Source: Streptomyces sp. MA5143a (GTDB lineage: Bacteria; Actinomycetota; Actinomycetes; Streptomycetales; Streptomycetaceae). From it: a DNA stretch of 64,000 bases. Position 1 is the first letter of the stretch. Each line of letters starts with the position of its first letter. The notes beneath the pieces were generated by a model that worked only from the letters and a program-made list of their open reading frames with translations, was not told where the DNA came from and searched no databases. Location of the stretch: assembly GCF_900290235.1 (NCBI RefSeq), contig NZ_OLMK01000037.1, forward strand, positions 52,208-116,207, written 5' to 3'. Both the position numbers and the translations under genes were made by a program. Below are positions 8,801 to 16,981 of this stretch, piece after piece.

Positions 8801-10040
8801 TGACCTCGGCGGCATCGTCGTCATCGACTTCATCGACATGGTGCTGGAGTCCAACCGGGACCTCGTGCTGCGGCGCCTGCTGGAGTGCCTGGGCCGCGAC
8901 CGGACGAAGCACCAGGTCGCCGAGGTCACCTCGCTGGGCCTGGTCCAGATGACCCGCAAGCGGGTCGGGCAGGGTCTGCTGGAGTCCTTCTCCGAGACCT
9001 GCGTCCACTGCAACGGGCGCGGCGTGATCGTGCACATGGACCAGCCGACGGCCGCCGGTGGCGGTGGCAAGCGCCGCAAGCGCGGGCGTGGCGGCGCGGA
9101 GCACGACCACGAGCACGTGGCCGCGCCCGAGGCCGTCGAGCCGGAGGCCGCCGAGACGGCGGAGCCGGCCGAGGTCGCGGAGGTGGCCGCCGAGGTCGCC
9201 GAGCCCGTGGCGCTGCCCTCGCCCGAGTTCGAGCCGGACGAGGAGCTGTACAGCAGCGTCGCCGAGGCGGAGGCCGCGGTCACGCGCGGTCGTTCGCGGC
9301 GCCGGGTGACCCGTCGGGCCTCCGCGCCCTCGGGTGCGCCGAAGCGCCGGGAGACCGTGGCGGACGCCCCGTCCGAGGACGCCGAGGAGCGGGCTCCCAA
9401 GTCGCGTGAGGCCGCCGAGGCCGAGCCGGTCGCGGTGGAGGACCCGGTCGTCGAGACGCCGGCCGCGGTGAGCGCCGAGGAGACCGCGCCCAAGGGCCGT
9501 ACGCGTCGGCGGGCGACCCGGAAGGTGTCCGCGCCCGCGGGTGCCCCCGCCGGGACGGCCGCGGACGACGCCGTGGTGACGGTGGCCGAGTCCGTCGCGG
9601 AGCCGGTCGTCGAGGCCGTGGCCGAGCCGGTCGTGGAAGCGGCGGCGGAGCAGCCCGAGGCGGTCCCCGTCGAGAGCGCGGCTCCGGCCCGCCCGAGGCG
9701 GCGTGCCGTGCGCAAGGCGACGGCGCCCACCGCGTCGGAGGAGACCGCGGTCGTGGTCGTGCCGTCCGCCGCGGCGGAGGAGACGGCGCAGGCCCCGGCC
9801 GAGGACGCCGCCGCGGTCGCGGAGGAGTCCGAGGTGCCCGCCAAGAAGGCGGCGGCGCGGAAGACGGCCAAGAAGGCGACGGCGAAGAAGGCCGCCACGA
9901 AGAAGACGGCGGCCAAGAAGACGGTCGCCAAGAAGGCCACGGCCAAGAAGGCGGCGACGAAGAAGTCGGCCACGAAGAAGACCACGGTCGCCGCCGAGCA
10001 GGCGTCGAACACGGTCACCGCTTCGACCGACGAGAGCTGA
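5814..10040 (+). CDS. rne: Ribonuclease E/G, giant Streptomyces form
   Basis: 1408 aa; ATG 5814 is preceded by GGGAG at about the right distance. The enzyme makes endonucleolytic cuts in single-stranded A/U-rich RNA during mRNA decay and rRNA/tRNA maturation. The catalytic core is central: an S1-like domain begins near residue 660 (MVVRQSGERTQIGVLEDN), the metal-binding acidic motifs are IDVNTGKFTG (Asp961) and VIDFIDM (Asp1005/1008), and the Zn-link is CVHC (Cys1063/1066). Flanking arms of about 650 and 330 residues are low-complexity Ala/Glu/Pro with repeated Arg-rich boxes. Residues ~1342-1391 are a Lys/Ala histone-H1-like tail. E. coli RNase E has its catalytic core at the N-terminus; the core placed between two arms matches the known Streptomyces enzyme. 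A 246-base 5' region with hairpins precedes it. Confidence 0.95.
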   Translation: MPEQIENAEPAQGSDRNTPSDTLPPRRRRRAASRPAGPPSAADEVSAETVEPTVSVAEAADLASSGPGEAAVTDEVEETAEAKVASEAEVTADGEADKAAEVAEAAPAGRTRRRATRRASAPAGAPTGAQAAEIAETVVPATVEESAAAVTEAPAAAEVSAPAEEAAPAARPRRRATRRASAPVGAPQAAETVVAAESTEVAVPETAADASAGAADSKTAEPAEVAEAAPAGRTRRRATRRASAPAGEPKAAEAVTVPAETPQAPETVAPVEAAPAAVADEAAAEPAQDAAAAEEAAPRRTRRRATRRVTAPTGAPESETSTGTPSAGTTATAETTATAQAAAEPAPAQAPSAPAAKASAEGEDGGARRARRRVARKAAVGFSEPAASAAEDAPARPARPAVAVFQAPVFTEPMFQTPERAAAQAAAEAEAEVAESDETVEPGGYAQEETTGGSRRRRRRRGESAEAEPVTADETPEPIEVDEAEESDESEEPEGASEDGADDEFGEEEATGSRRRRRRGGRRRRRGESAEGEGDELAAEQAAQDAEDTAEQVDEDAEDEGDSDERDETSGSSSSRRRRRRRRRAGDSSGEADAATDDPERTVVKVREPRERRAKETEPSDEVQSIKGSTRLEAKKQRRREGREQGRRRVPIITEAEFLARREAVERVMVVRQSGERTQIGVLEDNVLVEHYVNKEQATSYVGNVYLGKVQNVLPSMEAAFIDIGKGRNAVLYAGEVNFEALGMANGPRRIESALKSGQSVLVQVTKDPIGHKGARLTSQVSLPGRYLVYVPEGSMTGISRKLPDTERARLKTILKKIVPEDAGVIVRTAAEGASEDELRRDVERLQAQWEDIQKKAKSGNAPTLLYGEPDMTVRVVRDIFNEDFSKVIVSGEDAWETIHGYVSHVAPDLADRLQKWTSEVDVFATYRIDEQLMKALDRKVWLPSGGSLVIDKTEAMVVIDVNTGKFTGQGGNLEETVTRNNLEAAEEIVRQLRLRDLGGIVVIDFIDMVLESNRDLVLRRLLECLGRDRTKHQVAEVTSLGLVQMTRKRVGQGLLESFSETCVHCNGRGVIVHMDQPTAAGGGGKRRKRGRGGAEHDHEHVAAPEAVEPEAAETAEPAEVAEVAAEVAEPVALPSPEFEPDEELYSSVAEAEAAVTRGRSRRRVTRRASAPSGAPKRRETVADAPSEDAEERAPKSREAAEAEPVAVEDPVVETPAAVSAEETAPKGRTRRRATRKVSAPAGAPAGTAADDAVVTVAESVAEPVVEAVAEPVVEAAAEQPEAVPVESAAPARPRRRAVRKATAPTASEETAVVVVPSAAAEETAQAPAEDAAAVAEESEVPAKKAAARKTAKKATAKKAATKKTAAKKTVAKKATAKKAATKKSATKKTTVAAEQASNTVTASTDES

Positions 10041-10343
10041 GCCCCACGGGACGGGCCACGGCCCGCCCCCCACGAAGGCCCCCGTCCGGCGGATCAACTG
10101 CCGGGCGGGGGCCTTCGCGTTGCCCGGACAAGGGCGAGAAAGCTCACACAACGCGGCGACGTTTGGGGCGGTTTGGGCGGCACTTTTGGCGCGTAAGCAC
10201 CCCCTGCCTCTTGGATCACCCGCAGACGCCTGCAAAACTCACGTAGTCGTACGAGCAAGAGCGTGGAAGCACTACCTCGACGCACGGTCCGTCCGCGGGG
10301 GCGAGCACCCGGGGCCGTGAGCGGGGAACGGGGAGGGGATCGC
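10041..10343. other. Intergenic region rne to PLD-like gene
   Basis: Holds the rne terminator (10074-10116) and then the promoter region of the PLD-like gene. I see no gene or RNA structure beyond that hairpin. Confidence 0.6.
10074..10116 (+). terminator. rne terminator hairpin
   Basis: Inverted repeat GAAGGCCCCCG...CGGGGGCCTTC with additional inner pairing (CCGGC/GCCGG), 34 bases after the rne stop codon. Confidence 0.8.
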
Positions 10344-11690
10344 ATGGCGCGTGTGCGCCTGATGAGCACGAGGCGGCACCGCCCTGGGGGGCCGGCCGGG
10401 GCCGCGCGCAAGGCGCTGGCGCTGGCCACCGTCCTGTCGGCGGCCGGGGTGCAGACCGCGGTCTCCGCCGGGACCGCGCAGGCCGCCCCCACCTGGACCG
10501 AAGGGCCCGTCTTCAACGACCCGTTGGGCGAGGAGAGCGAGCAACTCGCGATACGTACGCGCCTGATCGACCTGACGGCGGCCGCGCTGCCCGGCTCCAC
10601 CATCAAGGTCGCGGTCTACCACGTGTGGGAGGCGCCCGTCGTCGACGCGCTCGTCGCCGCCAAGGACCGGGGCGTCAACGTCCAGGTCCTGCTGGACGAG
10701 TCGAGTGTCAGCGACCGTCCCGCCAACACCGCGTACGGCAGCCTCGTCGCCGCGCTCGGCACCGACCGCACGAAGGGCTCGTACATAGCGACCTGCCCCG
10801 TCGACAAGTCCTGCCTCGGCGACCCGAAGTACGGGCAGTCGATCATGCACAACAAGTTCTGGCTGTTCTCGGCGGTCGAGGGCGCCACCAACGTCGTCGT
10901 GCAGACGACCTCGAACTCGACGCCCTCCGCGCACACCAAGTTCTTCAACGACGCGCTGCTGCTGCCGAACAACCCGACGATGTACGACGCCTACGCGGAC
11001 TACTTCGACACGATGGTGGGCCGGGACTGGGCGGGCTGGGAGTACCGGACCGTCAGCAACGGCCTGTACAAGGCGTACTTCTTCCCCCGGGCGGGGAGCA
11101 CACGGGCCACCGACAGCGTGTACTCGGTGCTCAACAACGTGCAGTGCTCCTACAAGGACACCGCAGGGGTCACGCGGAAGACCTGGGTACGGGTGGCGAT
11201 CTTCAAGATCACGCGGATGGCGATCGCCGAGAAGCTGGTCGCGCTGAAGAAGGCCGGCTGCGACGTGAGCATCGTCTACGCCGAGTCGGACAGCGCCAAG
11301 AGCTCGGGAGGCACACCGGGCACCTGGGAGAAGATGCACACCTCCGGCGGGCCGACCGTGCGCTGCTACAACGACGACCGGGACCCGCTGAACCCGGGGC
11401 AGAAGCTCACCACGCCGTACATCATCCACTCCAAGTACATCCTGGTGGACGGCGCGTACGACGGGGTGCGCAACAAGATCAGCTTCACCGGCTCCGGGAA
11501 CTACACCGGTCCCGCGCTGCGCGAGAACGACGAGTCGATCGTGAAGGTCGACGACGACGCCGTGCACGACAGGTACAAGTCCCACTTCGACCAGGTGATC
11601 AAGGTCGCGTACCCCGGCAAGTCCGACACCACGGACCTCTGCAAGGGAGTGAAGCCGCTGCCGGCGGACGGCGAGAAGCCGACCCGGTGA
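10344..11690 (+). CDS. Secreted phospholipase-D-like protein
   Basis: 448 aa from ATG 10344, with GGGAGGGG 6-13 bases upstream. The N-terminus is a long basic-hydrophobic-AxA signal peptide ending near TAQAAP (residue ~48). Two PLD (HKD) half-sites are visible: HNKFWLFS at residue 169 and HSKYILVD at residue 362. The second is a canonical HxKxxxxD; the first has Ser where Asp is expected but keeps the catalytic His and Lys. Asn/Ser motifs after each (QTTSNST, FTGSGNYTG) match family members. A secreted phosphodiesterase acting on phospholipid, nucleic acid or wall polymer is plausible; the substrate is unknown. It is monocistronic between rne and rplU. Confidence 0.82.
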   Translation: MARVRLMSTRRHRPGGPAGAARKALALATVLSAAGVQTAVSAGTAQAAPTWTEGPVFNDPLGEESEQLAIRTRLIDLTAAALPGSTIKVAVYHVWEAPVVDALVAAKDRGVNVQVLLDESSVSDRPANTAYGSLVAALGTDRTKGSYIATCPVDKSCLGDPKYGQSIMHNKFWLFSAVEGATNVVVQTTSNSTPSAHTKFFNDALLLPNNPTMYDAYADYFDTMVGRDWAGWEYRTVSNGLYKAYFFPRAGSTRATDSVYSVLNNVQCSYKDTAGVTRKTWVRVAIFKITRMAIAEKLVALKKAGCDVSIVYAESDSAKSSGGTPGTWEKMHTSGGPTVRCYNDDRDPLNPGQKLTTPYIIHSKYILVDGAYDGVRNKISFTGSGNYTGPALRENDESIVKVDDDAVHDRYKSHFDQVIKVAYPGKSDTTDLCKGVKPLPADGEKPTR

Positions 11691-11718
11691 GGCCCACGGG
11701 CGCCGTGCGGGGCTCGGT

Positions 11719-11748
11719 TTGACCCGTTCGAGCGTCGCCCCGTAACCT
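11719..11748 (+). promoter_or_regulatory. rplU-rpmA vegetative promoter
   Basis: TTGACC (11719-11724), 18-base spacer, TAACCT (11743-11748): a near-consensus principal-sigma (HrdB) promoter about 140 bases before rplU, leaving a long 5' leader. Confidence 0.7.
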
Positions 11749-11893
11749 TGACCGTCGGCGTGTCCGTAAGCAGGCACGTCACATCCTCGTAAACCTCATC
11801 CTTCCGGGCGCCGGGCGCCTCGGGAGAGGCCGCACGCATGTCGGGTGGCTGGACTGCGGGGGTGCCGTTCCCGAGCGAGAGAGTGAGATCCGC

Positions 11894-12214
11894 GTGTACG
11901 CCATCGTGCGCAGCGGTGGTCGCCAGCACAAGGTTGCTGTCGGCGACATCGTTGAGGTTGACAAGATTTCCACCGCCAAGGTTGGCGACACGGTCGAGCT
12001 CTCGACCCTGCTCGTTGTCGACGGCGACGCTGTGACCAGCGACCCGTGGGTGCTGGCCGGCATCAAGGTCCAGGCCGAGGTCGTGGACCACCACAAGGGC
12101 CAGAAGATCGACATTCTGCGCTACAAGAACAAGACCGGCTACCGCCGTCGTCAGGGCCACCGCCAGCAGTACACGGCGATCAAGGTCACTGAGATCCCCA
12201 CGGCTGCGAAGTAA
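11894..12214 (+). CDS. rplU: 50S ribosomal protein L21
   Basis: 106 aa from GTG 11894 (MYAIVRSGGRQHKV), preceded by a GAGAGAGTGAGA-like purine stretch. The sequence is full length and matches L21 throughout, including the basic C-terminal YRRRQGHRQQYT segment. L21 binds 23S rRNA (with L20) early in 50S assembly. It is the first gene of the rplU-rpmA pair; rpmA starts 14 bases after its stop, and obg follows after a hairpin. Confidence 0.98.
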   Translation: MYAIVRSGGRQHKVAVGDIVEVDKISTAKVGDTVELSTLLVVDGDAVTSDPWVLAGIKVQAEVVDHHKGQKIDILRYKNKTGYRRRQGHRQQYTAIKVTEIPTAAK

Positions 12215-12228
12215 GGGACTGAGGAGAC

Positions 12229-12483
12229 ATGGCACACAAGAAGGGCGCATCGTCCACCCGGAACGGTCGCGACTCGAATGCCCAGCGGCTCGGCGTGAAG
12301 CGCTTCGGCGGTCAGGTCGTGAGCGCGGGTGAGATCCTGGTCCGCCAGCGTGGCACCCACTTCCACCCCGGTGCGGGTGTCGGCCGTGGTGGCGACGACA
12401 CGCTGTTCGCGCTGAACGCCGGTGCGGTGCAGTTCGGCACCAGCCGTGGCCGCAAGGTCGTGAACATCGTTCCGGTCGCCTGA
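12229..12483 (+). CDS. rpmA: 50S ribosomal protein L27
   Basis: 84 aa starting MAHKKGASSTRNGRDSNAQ, with GGACTGAGGAG just upstream. L27 lies near the peptidyl-transferase centre. This version begins directly with the mature-type AHKKG sequence, without the cleavable leader found in Firmicutes. FHPGAGVGRGGDDTLFA is the conserved core. Confidence 0.98.
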   Translation: MAHKKGASSTRNGRDSNAQRLGVKRFGGQVVSAGEILVRQRGTHFHPGAGVGRGGDDTLFALNAGAVQFGTSRGRKVVNIVPVA

Positions 12484-12520
12484 GTCTTCCGACCAGGGCT
12501 TCCGTAGAGCGATTTCGTCG

Positions 12521-12561
12521 AGGCGGACCTCACTTCCCGTACGGGAAGCGGGTCCGCCTTT
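12521..12561 (+). terminator. Terminator or processing hairpin after rpmA
   Basis: Stem AGGCGGACC/GGTCCGCCTT with inner CTTCCCGT/ACGGGAAG pairing and a short T-run (TTT). It lies between rpmA and obg, so obg may be partly uncoupled and use its own promoter around 12558-12600. Confidence 0.65.
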
Positions 12562-12623
12562 GACGTGTTACAGCTAAGACAATTCCGTACACCACGCATT
12601 GCGCGTAACTGGAGGCACCCACC

Positions 12624-14060
12624 ATGACCACCTTCGTGGACCGCGTCGAGCTGCATGTCGCCGCGGGTAACGGAGGCCACGGCTGTGCCTCCGTCCACCG
12701 TGAGAAGTTCAAGCCGCTGGGCGGCCCCGACGGGGGCAACGGCGGCCGCGGCGGCGATGTGATCCTGACCGTGGACCAGTCCGTCACCACGCTGCTCGAG
12801 TACCACCACTCCCCGCACCGCAAGGCCACCAACGGCAAGCCGGGCGAGGGCGGCAACCGCTCCGGCAAGGACGGCCAGGACCTCGTCCTGGTGGTACCGG
12901 ACGGCACGGTGGTCCTCGACAAGCAGGGGAACGTCCTCGCCGACCTCGTCGGCCACGGCACCTCCTTCGTCGCCGCGCAGGGTGGCCGGGGCGGCCTCGG
13001 CAACGCGGCCCTCGCCTCCGCCCGCCGCAAGGCGCCCGGTTTCGCGCTGCTCGGTGAGCCGGGAGACCTGCGGGACATCGTCCTGGAGCTGAAGACCGTC
13101 GCCGATGTGGCGCTGGTCGGTTACCCGAGCGCGGGCAAGTCCTCGCTGATCTCGGTGCTGAGCGCCGCCAAGCCGAAGATCGCGGACTATCCCTTCACGA
13201 CCCTCGTCCCCAACCTGGGCGTGGTGACGGCCGGCTCGACGGTCTACACGATCGCCGACGTGCCGGGGCTGATCCCCGGCGCCAGCCAGGGCAAGGGCCT
13301 CGGCCTGGAGTTCCTCCGGCACGTGGAGCGCTGCAGCGTCCTCGTCCATGTCCTGGACACGGCGACGCTGGAGTCCGACCGCGACCCCGTCTCCGACCTC
13401 GACATCATCGAGGAGGAGCTGAAGGAGTACGGCGGGCTCGACAACCGGCCGCGCATCGTGGTCCTCAACAAGATCGACGTGCCCGACGGCAAGGACCTCG
13501 CCGAGATGGTGCGGCCGGACCTGGAGGCACGCGGCTACCGGGTCTTCGAGGTGTCCGCGGTGGCCCACATGGGGCTGAAGGAGCTGTCCTTCGCCCTCGC
13601 GGACCTCGTCGGCAAGGCGCGGGCCGCCAAGCCGAAGGAGGAGGCGACCCGGATCGTCATCCGCCCGAAGGCGGTCGACGACGCGGGCTTCACCGTCACG
13701 CGCGAGGAGGACGGTCTCTTCCGGGTGCGGGGCGAGAAGCCGGAGCGCTGGGTACGGCAGACCGACTTCAACAACGACGAGGCGGTGGGCTACCTCGCCG
13801 ACCGTCTGAACCGCCTCGGCGTCGAGGACGAGCTGATGAAGGCGGGCGCCCGCTCCGGCGACGGCGTCGCCATCGGCCCCGAGGACAACGCGGTCGTCTT
13901 CGACTGGGAGCCGTCCGTCACGGCCGGCGCGGAGATGCTCGGCCGCCGAGGCGAGGACCACCGCTTCGAGGAGCCCCGCCCCGCCGTACAGCGCCGCCGC
14001 GACCGCCAGGCCGAACGCGACGAACTCGACCAGGCGTACGACGACTTCGAGCCCTTCTAA
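12624..14060 (+). CDS. obg: GTPase Obg/CgtA
   Basis: 478 aa, full length; ATG 12624 follows a GGAGGC ribosome site. It has the glycine-rich Obg fold (HVAAGNGGHGCASVHREKF onwards), a central G domain with P-loop GYPSAGKSSL, switch DVPGLIPGASQGKGLG and NKID, then an OCT domain and an acidic/basic tail ending YDDFEPF. Obg binds the 50S subunit and ppGpp and links GTP level to ribosome assembly; in Streptomyces it is known to affect the onset of aerial mycelium. It forms the conserved rplU-rpmA-obg cluster. Confidence 0.97.
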   Translation: MTTFVDRVELHVAAGNGGHGCASVHREKFKPLGGPDGGNGGRGGDVILTVDQSVTTLLEYHHSPHRKATNGKPGEGGNRSGKDGQDLVLVVPDGTVVLDKQGNVLADLVGHGTSFVAAQGGRGGLGNAALASARRKAPGFALLGEPGDLRDIVLELKTVADVALVGYPSAGKSSLISVLSAAKPKIADYPFTTLVPNLGVVTAGSTVYTIADVPGLIPGASQGKGLGLEFLRHVERCSVLVHVLDTATLESDRDPVSDLDIIEEELKEYGGLDNRPRIVVLNKIDVPDGKDLAEMVRPDLEARGYRVFEVSAVAHMGLKELSFALADLVGKARAAKPKEEATRIVIRPKAVDDAGFTVTREEDGLFRVRGEKPERWVRQTDFNNDEAVGYLADRLNRLGVEDELMKAGARSGDGVAIGPEDNAVVFDWEPSVTAGAEMLGRRGEDHRFEEPRPAVQRRRDRQAERDELDQAYDDFEPF

Positions 14061-14172
14061 AGGGGCAGGTGGTGCCCCGGGGAGCGGGTCCTGTGCCCTC
14101 GGGGCACCCCCGGCACCGCCGACCAGCCGCAGCCACCCCGGCACGGGCAAGGCACCCTCGTGCGAGCAGGGC

Positions 14173-14252
14173 GAGCGAGGGCGCTGCGGCGGCGTGAGGG
14201 GCGTGCGCGGCTGAGCGAGGGCGCTGCGGCGGCGTGAGGGTCGTGCGCGGCT
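14173..14252. repeat. 40-bp tandem direct repeat
   Basis: Two head-to-tail 40-base units beginning GAGCGAGGGCGCTGCGGCGG and differing at one base (G/T), in noncoding DNA downstream of obg. Confidence 0.85.
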
Positions 14253-14340
14253 GCGGCGGCGGAACTGCTGTGGCGACGTGCGGGCGGGTGGCCGGAGGTC
14301 TGCCTACGGCACCCCTACGCAGCCGGGGCCAGCCCCCACC

Positions 14341-14386
14341 AGGGGCGCGGGGAACTGCGCGACAAACCACAACGCACCCGCAGCCG
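14341..14386 (+). repeat. Dispersed Streptomyces intergenic repeat, copy 1
   Basis: The core GGGGCGCGGGGAACTGCGCG is followed by ACAAACCACAACGCACCCGC. The same core occurs inverted at 57551-57573 and 63978-63999, each time just downstream of a gene end. Confidence 0.85.
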
Positions 14387-14473
14387 CCCCGCAACGCATC
14401 CCCCCGAGCCAGTGGGTGCACCCGCACCCCACTCGCACCCGAACCCGAACCCACCCCACCCTCGGCAACAGCA

Positions 14474-14508
14474 AAGGGCCCCGGCGGCACAACGCCACCG
14501 GGGCCCTT
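14474..14508. terminator. Bidirectional terminator
   Basis: AAGGGCCCCGGCGGC/GCCACCGGGGCCCTT hairpin immediately before the 3' end of the minus-strand wall-polymer gene; it also serves the obg side. Confidence 0.8.
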
Positions 14509-14531
14509 CGGCTGGACCTGTTCGGCTGAAC

Positions 14532-16613
14532 CTAGCGGAGCGCCTCCGCGTCCTCGGCCGCCTCGCTCGCCTCTCCCTCGACCGTCACCTCGTCCCGGGA
14601 CTCACGGGGAGAGGGGATCTCGTTGGCGAGGCGGGACTCCATACGGACCCGGCGGTCGTCGGCCTTGGCGCAGAGTGTCCGGACGGCCGCGCCGAACCGG
14701 ACGATGGACGGCGGGTCCGACGGACCGAGCAGCTGCTCCTTCAGGTCGGCGCGGGCCTTGGTGAAGTGGTCCTTCTCCGGGTTGCGCACCGCGTCCAGCA
14801 GCCCCGGCACCTCACGTGCGTCCGGCGTGATCACGACACCCGCCGACACGGTCGGGAACGCCGTGCGGAACGCCGCCTCCGGCAGCCCGGAGGTGTTGCC
14901 CACGGCGTACGGCTTCTCGCTGGACAGCCAGTCCGACACCACCGACGAGACATCGCTGATGAGCAGGTCGGACGCGTTGAAGCAGGCGAAGATCGCCGGC
15001 CGGGCCTCGGTGATGACGAGGTGCTCCCACTCGGGGAACGACGCCCAGTACGCCTTCTCCCAGGCCAGCGTGGCCTCGGCGATGGCCGCCTCACGGTCAC
15101 CGCTCGGCGTGCCCTGGAGCAGCATCCGCTCCATCTCGTCCGCGCTGGGCCGGAACGACGTCGACGTCAGCCTGTCCAGCTCGGCCGTGCGGCGCGCCAG
15201 CTCCTCGGCGGCGTCGGCACCCGGCCGGGCCCCCGAGCGCTTGGTGTTGGCCTCGCGGATCATCGCCTTGATGCGCTCGTTCGCGGCGCCCGCGCGCGGG
15301 TCGACCGAGCCGGTCATCGGGTGCGGCTTGTACAGCAGCCGTACCTTGTCGTCGGCGAGCAGCGCGCGGACGATGTTCTCACCGGCCAGGACCACCGAGG
15401 TGTTGCCGGGGTTGCCGTCCCAGCCCTCCCAGGTGGGGGCGTACAGGACGGTCGTGTACGTGCCGGTCGGCGGGCCCGCGTACGGGCGGATCGGGGCCAG
15501 CTGCGGGCGGCCCACCTCCACGATGTCCTTGTCCTCGACACCGACCTCGGCCAGCGCGTACCGCTCGCGCGCGGCGGGACCGGCGACCCACACCTCGTCG
15601 TACGCCTTCGCGTACGGGTTGCAGGAGGACAGCTTGTCGCTCTCGCCGTGGTTGATGAAGGCGTGCTTGATGGTGGGGATGCGCAGGACCTGGGAGGTCT
15701 TCGCGGCGTTCGCCGGGTGCAGCATCATCTTCAGGGTCGAGTTCTCCAGGGAGAACATCGTCGCGACCTTCGGGAAGCAGATGATCGGGACGTCGGTGGC
15801 GTCGATCTTCTGGACCATGAAGCGCTCACGCAGCACGATCAGCGGCTTGTCCAGCTGGGACAGCGTGGAGAGCCACATGTTCGCCTGGTACGCCGAGGTC
15901 GTGCCGCCGGAGAAGTACATGGCGACGGTCGGCTGGTAGCGCTCCAGCCACGCGTCCAGCCACTCCATGACCTGCTGCTCGCTCTTCGCCCGCTTCTTGG
16001 GCAGCAGCCAGGTCGCCAGGTGGGCGGTGCCCCCGACGAGGAGGGTGAGGCCGAAGCCGAGGCCGAGACCGCCCCAGGTGGCGTCCTTCGTGGCCGCCGT
16101 GGTCAGCAGACCGGCGGTGATCGGCAGCGAGAAGGTCAGCAGCCGGTGGGCCTGGCGGCGGGCCAGGATCCGCGGCGGGGCGGCGGTCAGGCGCAGCGCG
16201 GAGGCGTCGATGTTGCGCGTGACGATCGGCAGCGTCCGGGTGCGGCGGACCAGCACGGAGACGCCCTGGCAGGCGAAGTGCACCGCGTAGAAGAGGCACA
16301 GACCGACCAGCAGCGGTGCCTGCTCGCGCAGCGGGTCGATGCCGTCGATGCGCAGCAGGCCCACCAGGATCAGCATGTCGCGCAGCAGCTGGCGCACCAG
16401 CGCGTCGAAGCGGACCTTGCCCAGCAGCGCGAGGAGTCCGGGGTCCCGGTACTGCAGATACGTGTCCAGGACGAGGCCCGCCGCGCCGGCGGCGACGAAC
16501 AGGGGAATGTTCGGCAGCAGCGCGGAGACGATCTGGACCGTGAAGAGCGCGAACATCGCGAACAGCGCTGACAGCTGCACGATGCGGCGGGGTACGAGGC
16601 CTGCGGAGGGCAC
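14532..16613 (-). CDS. Membrane CDP-glycerol:polyol glycerophosphotransferase-like protein
   Basis: 693 aa from GTG 16613, chosen because AGGAG lies 8 bases upstream. Residues ~10-230 carry about six membrane segments (LFAMFALFTVQIVSALL, LLVGLCLFYAVHFACQG and others). Residues ~270-640 form the Glyphos_transf (teichoic-acid TagB/TagF type) domain: AFINHGESDKLSS, VLYAPTWEGW, YKPHPMTG and SDVSSVVSDWL. These enzymes transfer polyol-phosphate units to wall-linked polymers at the membrane. An acidic Glu-rich tail follows. Related genes near obg/proBA in S. coelicolor are linked to wall glycopolymers, and the nearby LCP-type and SCO2584-type genes fit that theme. The real donor and polymer are not deducible. 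Confidence 0.85.
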   Translation of the reverse strand: MPSAGLVPRRIVQLSALFAMFALFTVQIVSALLPNIPLFVAAGAAGLVLDTYLQYRDPGLLALLGKVRFDALVRQLLRDMLILVGLLRIDGIDPLREQAPLLVGLCLFYAVHFACQGVSVLVRRTRTLPIVTRNIDASALRLTAAPPRILARRQAHRLLTFSLPITAGLLTTAATKDATWGGLGLGFGLTLLVGGTAHLATWLLPKKRAKSEQQVMEWLDAWLERYQPTVAMYFSGGTTSAYQANMWLSTLSQLDKPLIVLRERFMVQKIDATDVPIICFPKVATMFSLENSTLKMMLHPANAAKTSQVLRIPTIKHAFINHGESDKLSSCNPYAKAYDEVWVAGPAARERYALAEVGVEDKDIVEVGRPQLAPIRPYAGPPTGTYTTVLYAPTWEGWDGNPGNTSVVLAGENIVRALLADDKVRLLYKPHPMTGSVDPRAGAANERIKAMIREANTKRSGARPGADAAEELARRTAELDRLTSTSFRPSADEMERMLLQGTPSGDREAAIAEATLAWEKAYWASFPEWEHLVITEARPAIFACFNASDLLISDVSSVVSDWLSSEKPYAVGNTSGLPEAAFRTAFPTVSAGVVITPDAREVPGLLDAVRNPEKDHFTKARADLKEQLLGPSDPPSIVRFGAAVRTLCAKADDRRVRMESRLANEIPSPRESRDEVTVEGEASEAAEDAEALR

Positions 16614-16981
16614 GGGCGGGGCTCCTGCGGAGGGTGCGACGGACGGAAGGGGGAATGAGAGTAGTGGGAGTGGCCCGCCACGGTGCGCGCACCCCCCGGG
16701 CGCCTTCCGACCCAGGAATGCCGCACGAGATGAGGAAGACCGATCCTGACCGTATGACCTAGGGCGGTCGAGGAGCAATCTCCCGTGAGATCAGTCACCA
16801 GTAATCGGTCATATCGCCCTGAACCGCGAGGTGTTTCTCACGTTCCGCCCCGCGGAGGCTGGCCGCCGGACCGGGTGGACGCGTGCCGTCCGCCCCTCGA
16901 AATGAGGACGCGTCCGGCCGGGCGGCTCCCGTAGATTGCGCACTGCACACACCGGGCTGGTTCGGAACATTGGGGATACAG

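Larger units (their letters stand above)
14061..14531. other. Convergent intergenic region with repeats
   Basis: This 471-base region lies between obg (+) and the wall-polymer gene (-). It contains a 40-bp tandem duplication (14173-14212 and 14213-14252), one copy of the dispersed GGGGCGCGGGGAACTGCGCG repeat (14341 onwards) and a bidirectional terminator (14474-14508). I see no supported gene. Confidence 0.7.

Noticed and set aside
3267..10235. A 2322-codon open frame on the minus strand opposite the Trp-rich protein, DUF2344 and rne genes
   Set aside because: Its translation is Arg/Gly/Leu low-complexity with no domain; it runs antisense across three well-supported genes and is explained by third-position GC bias.
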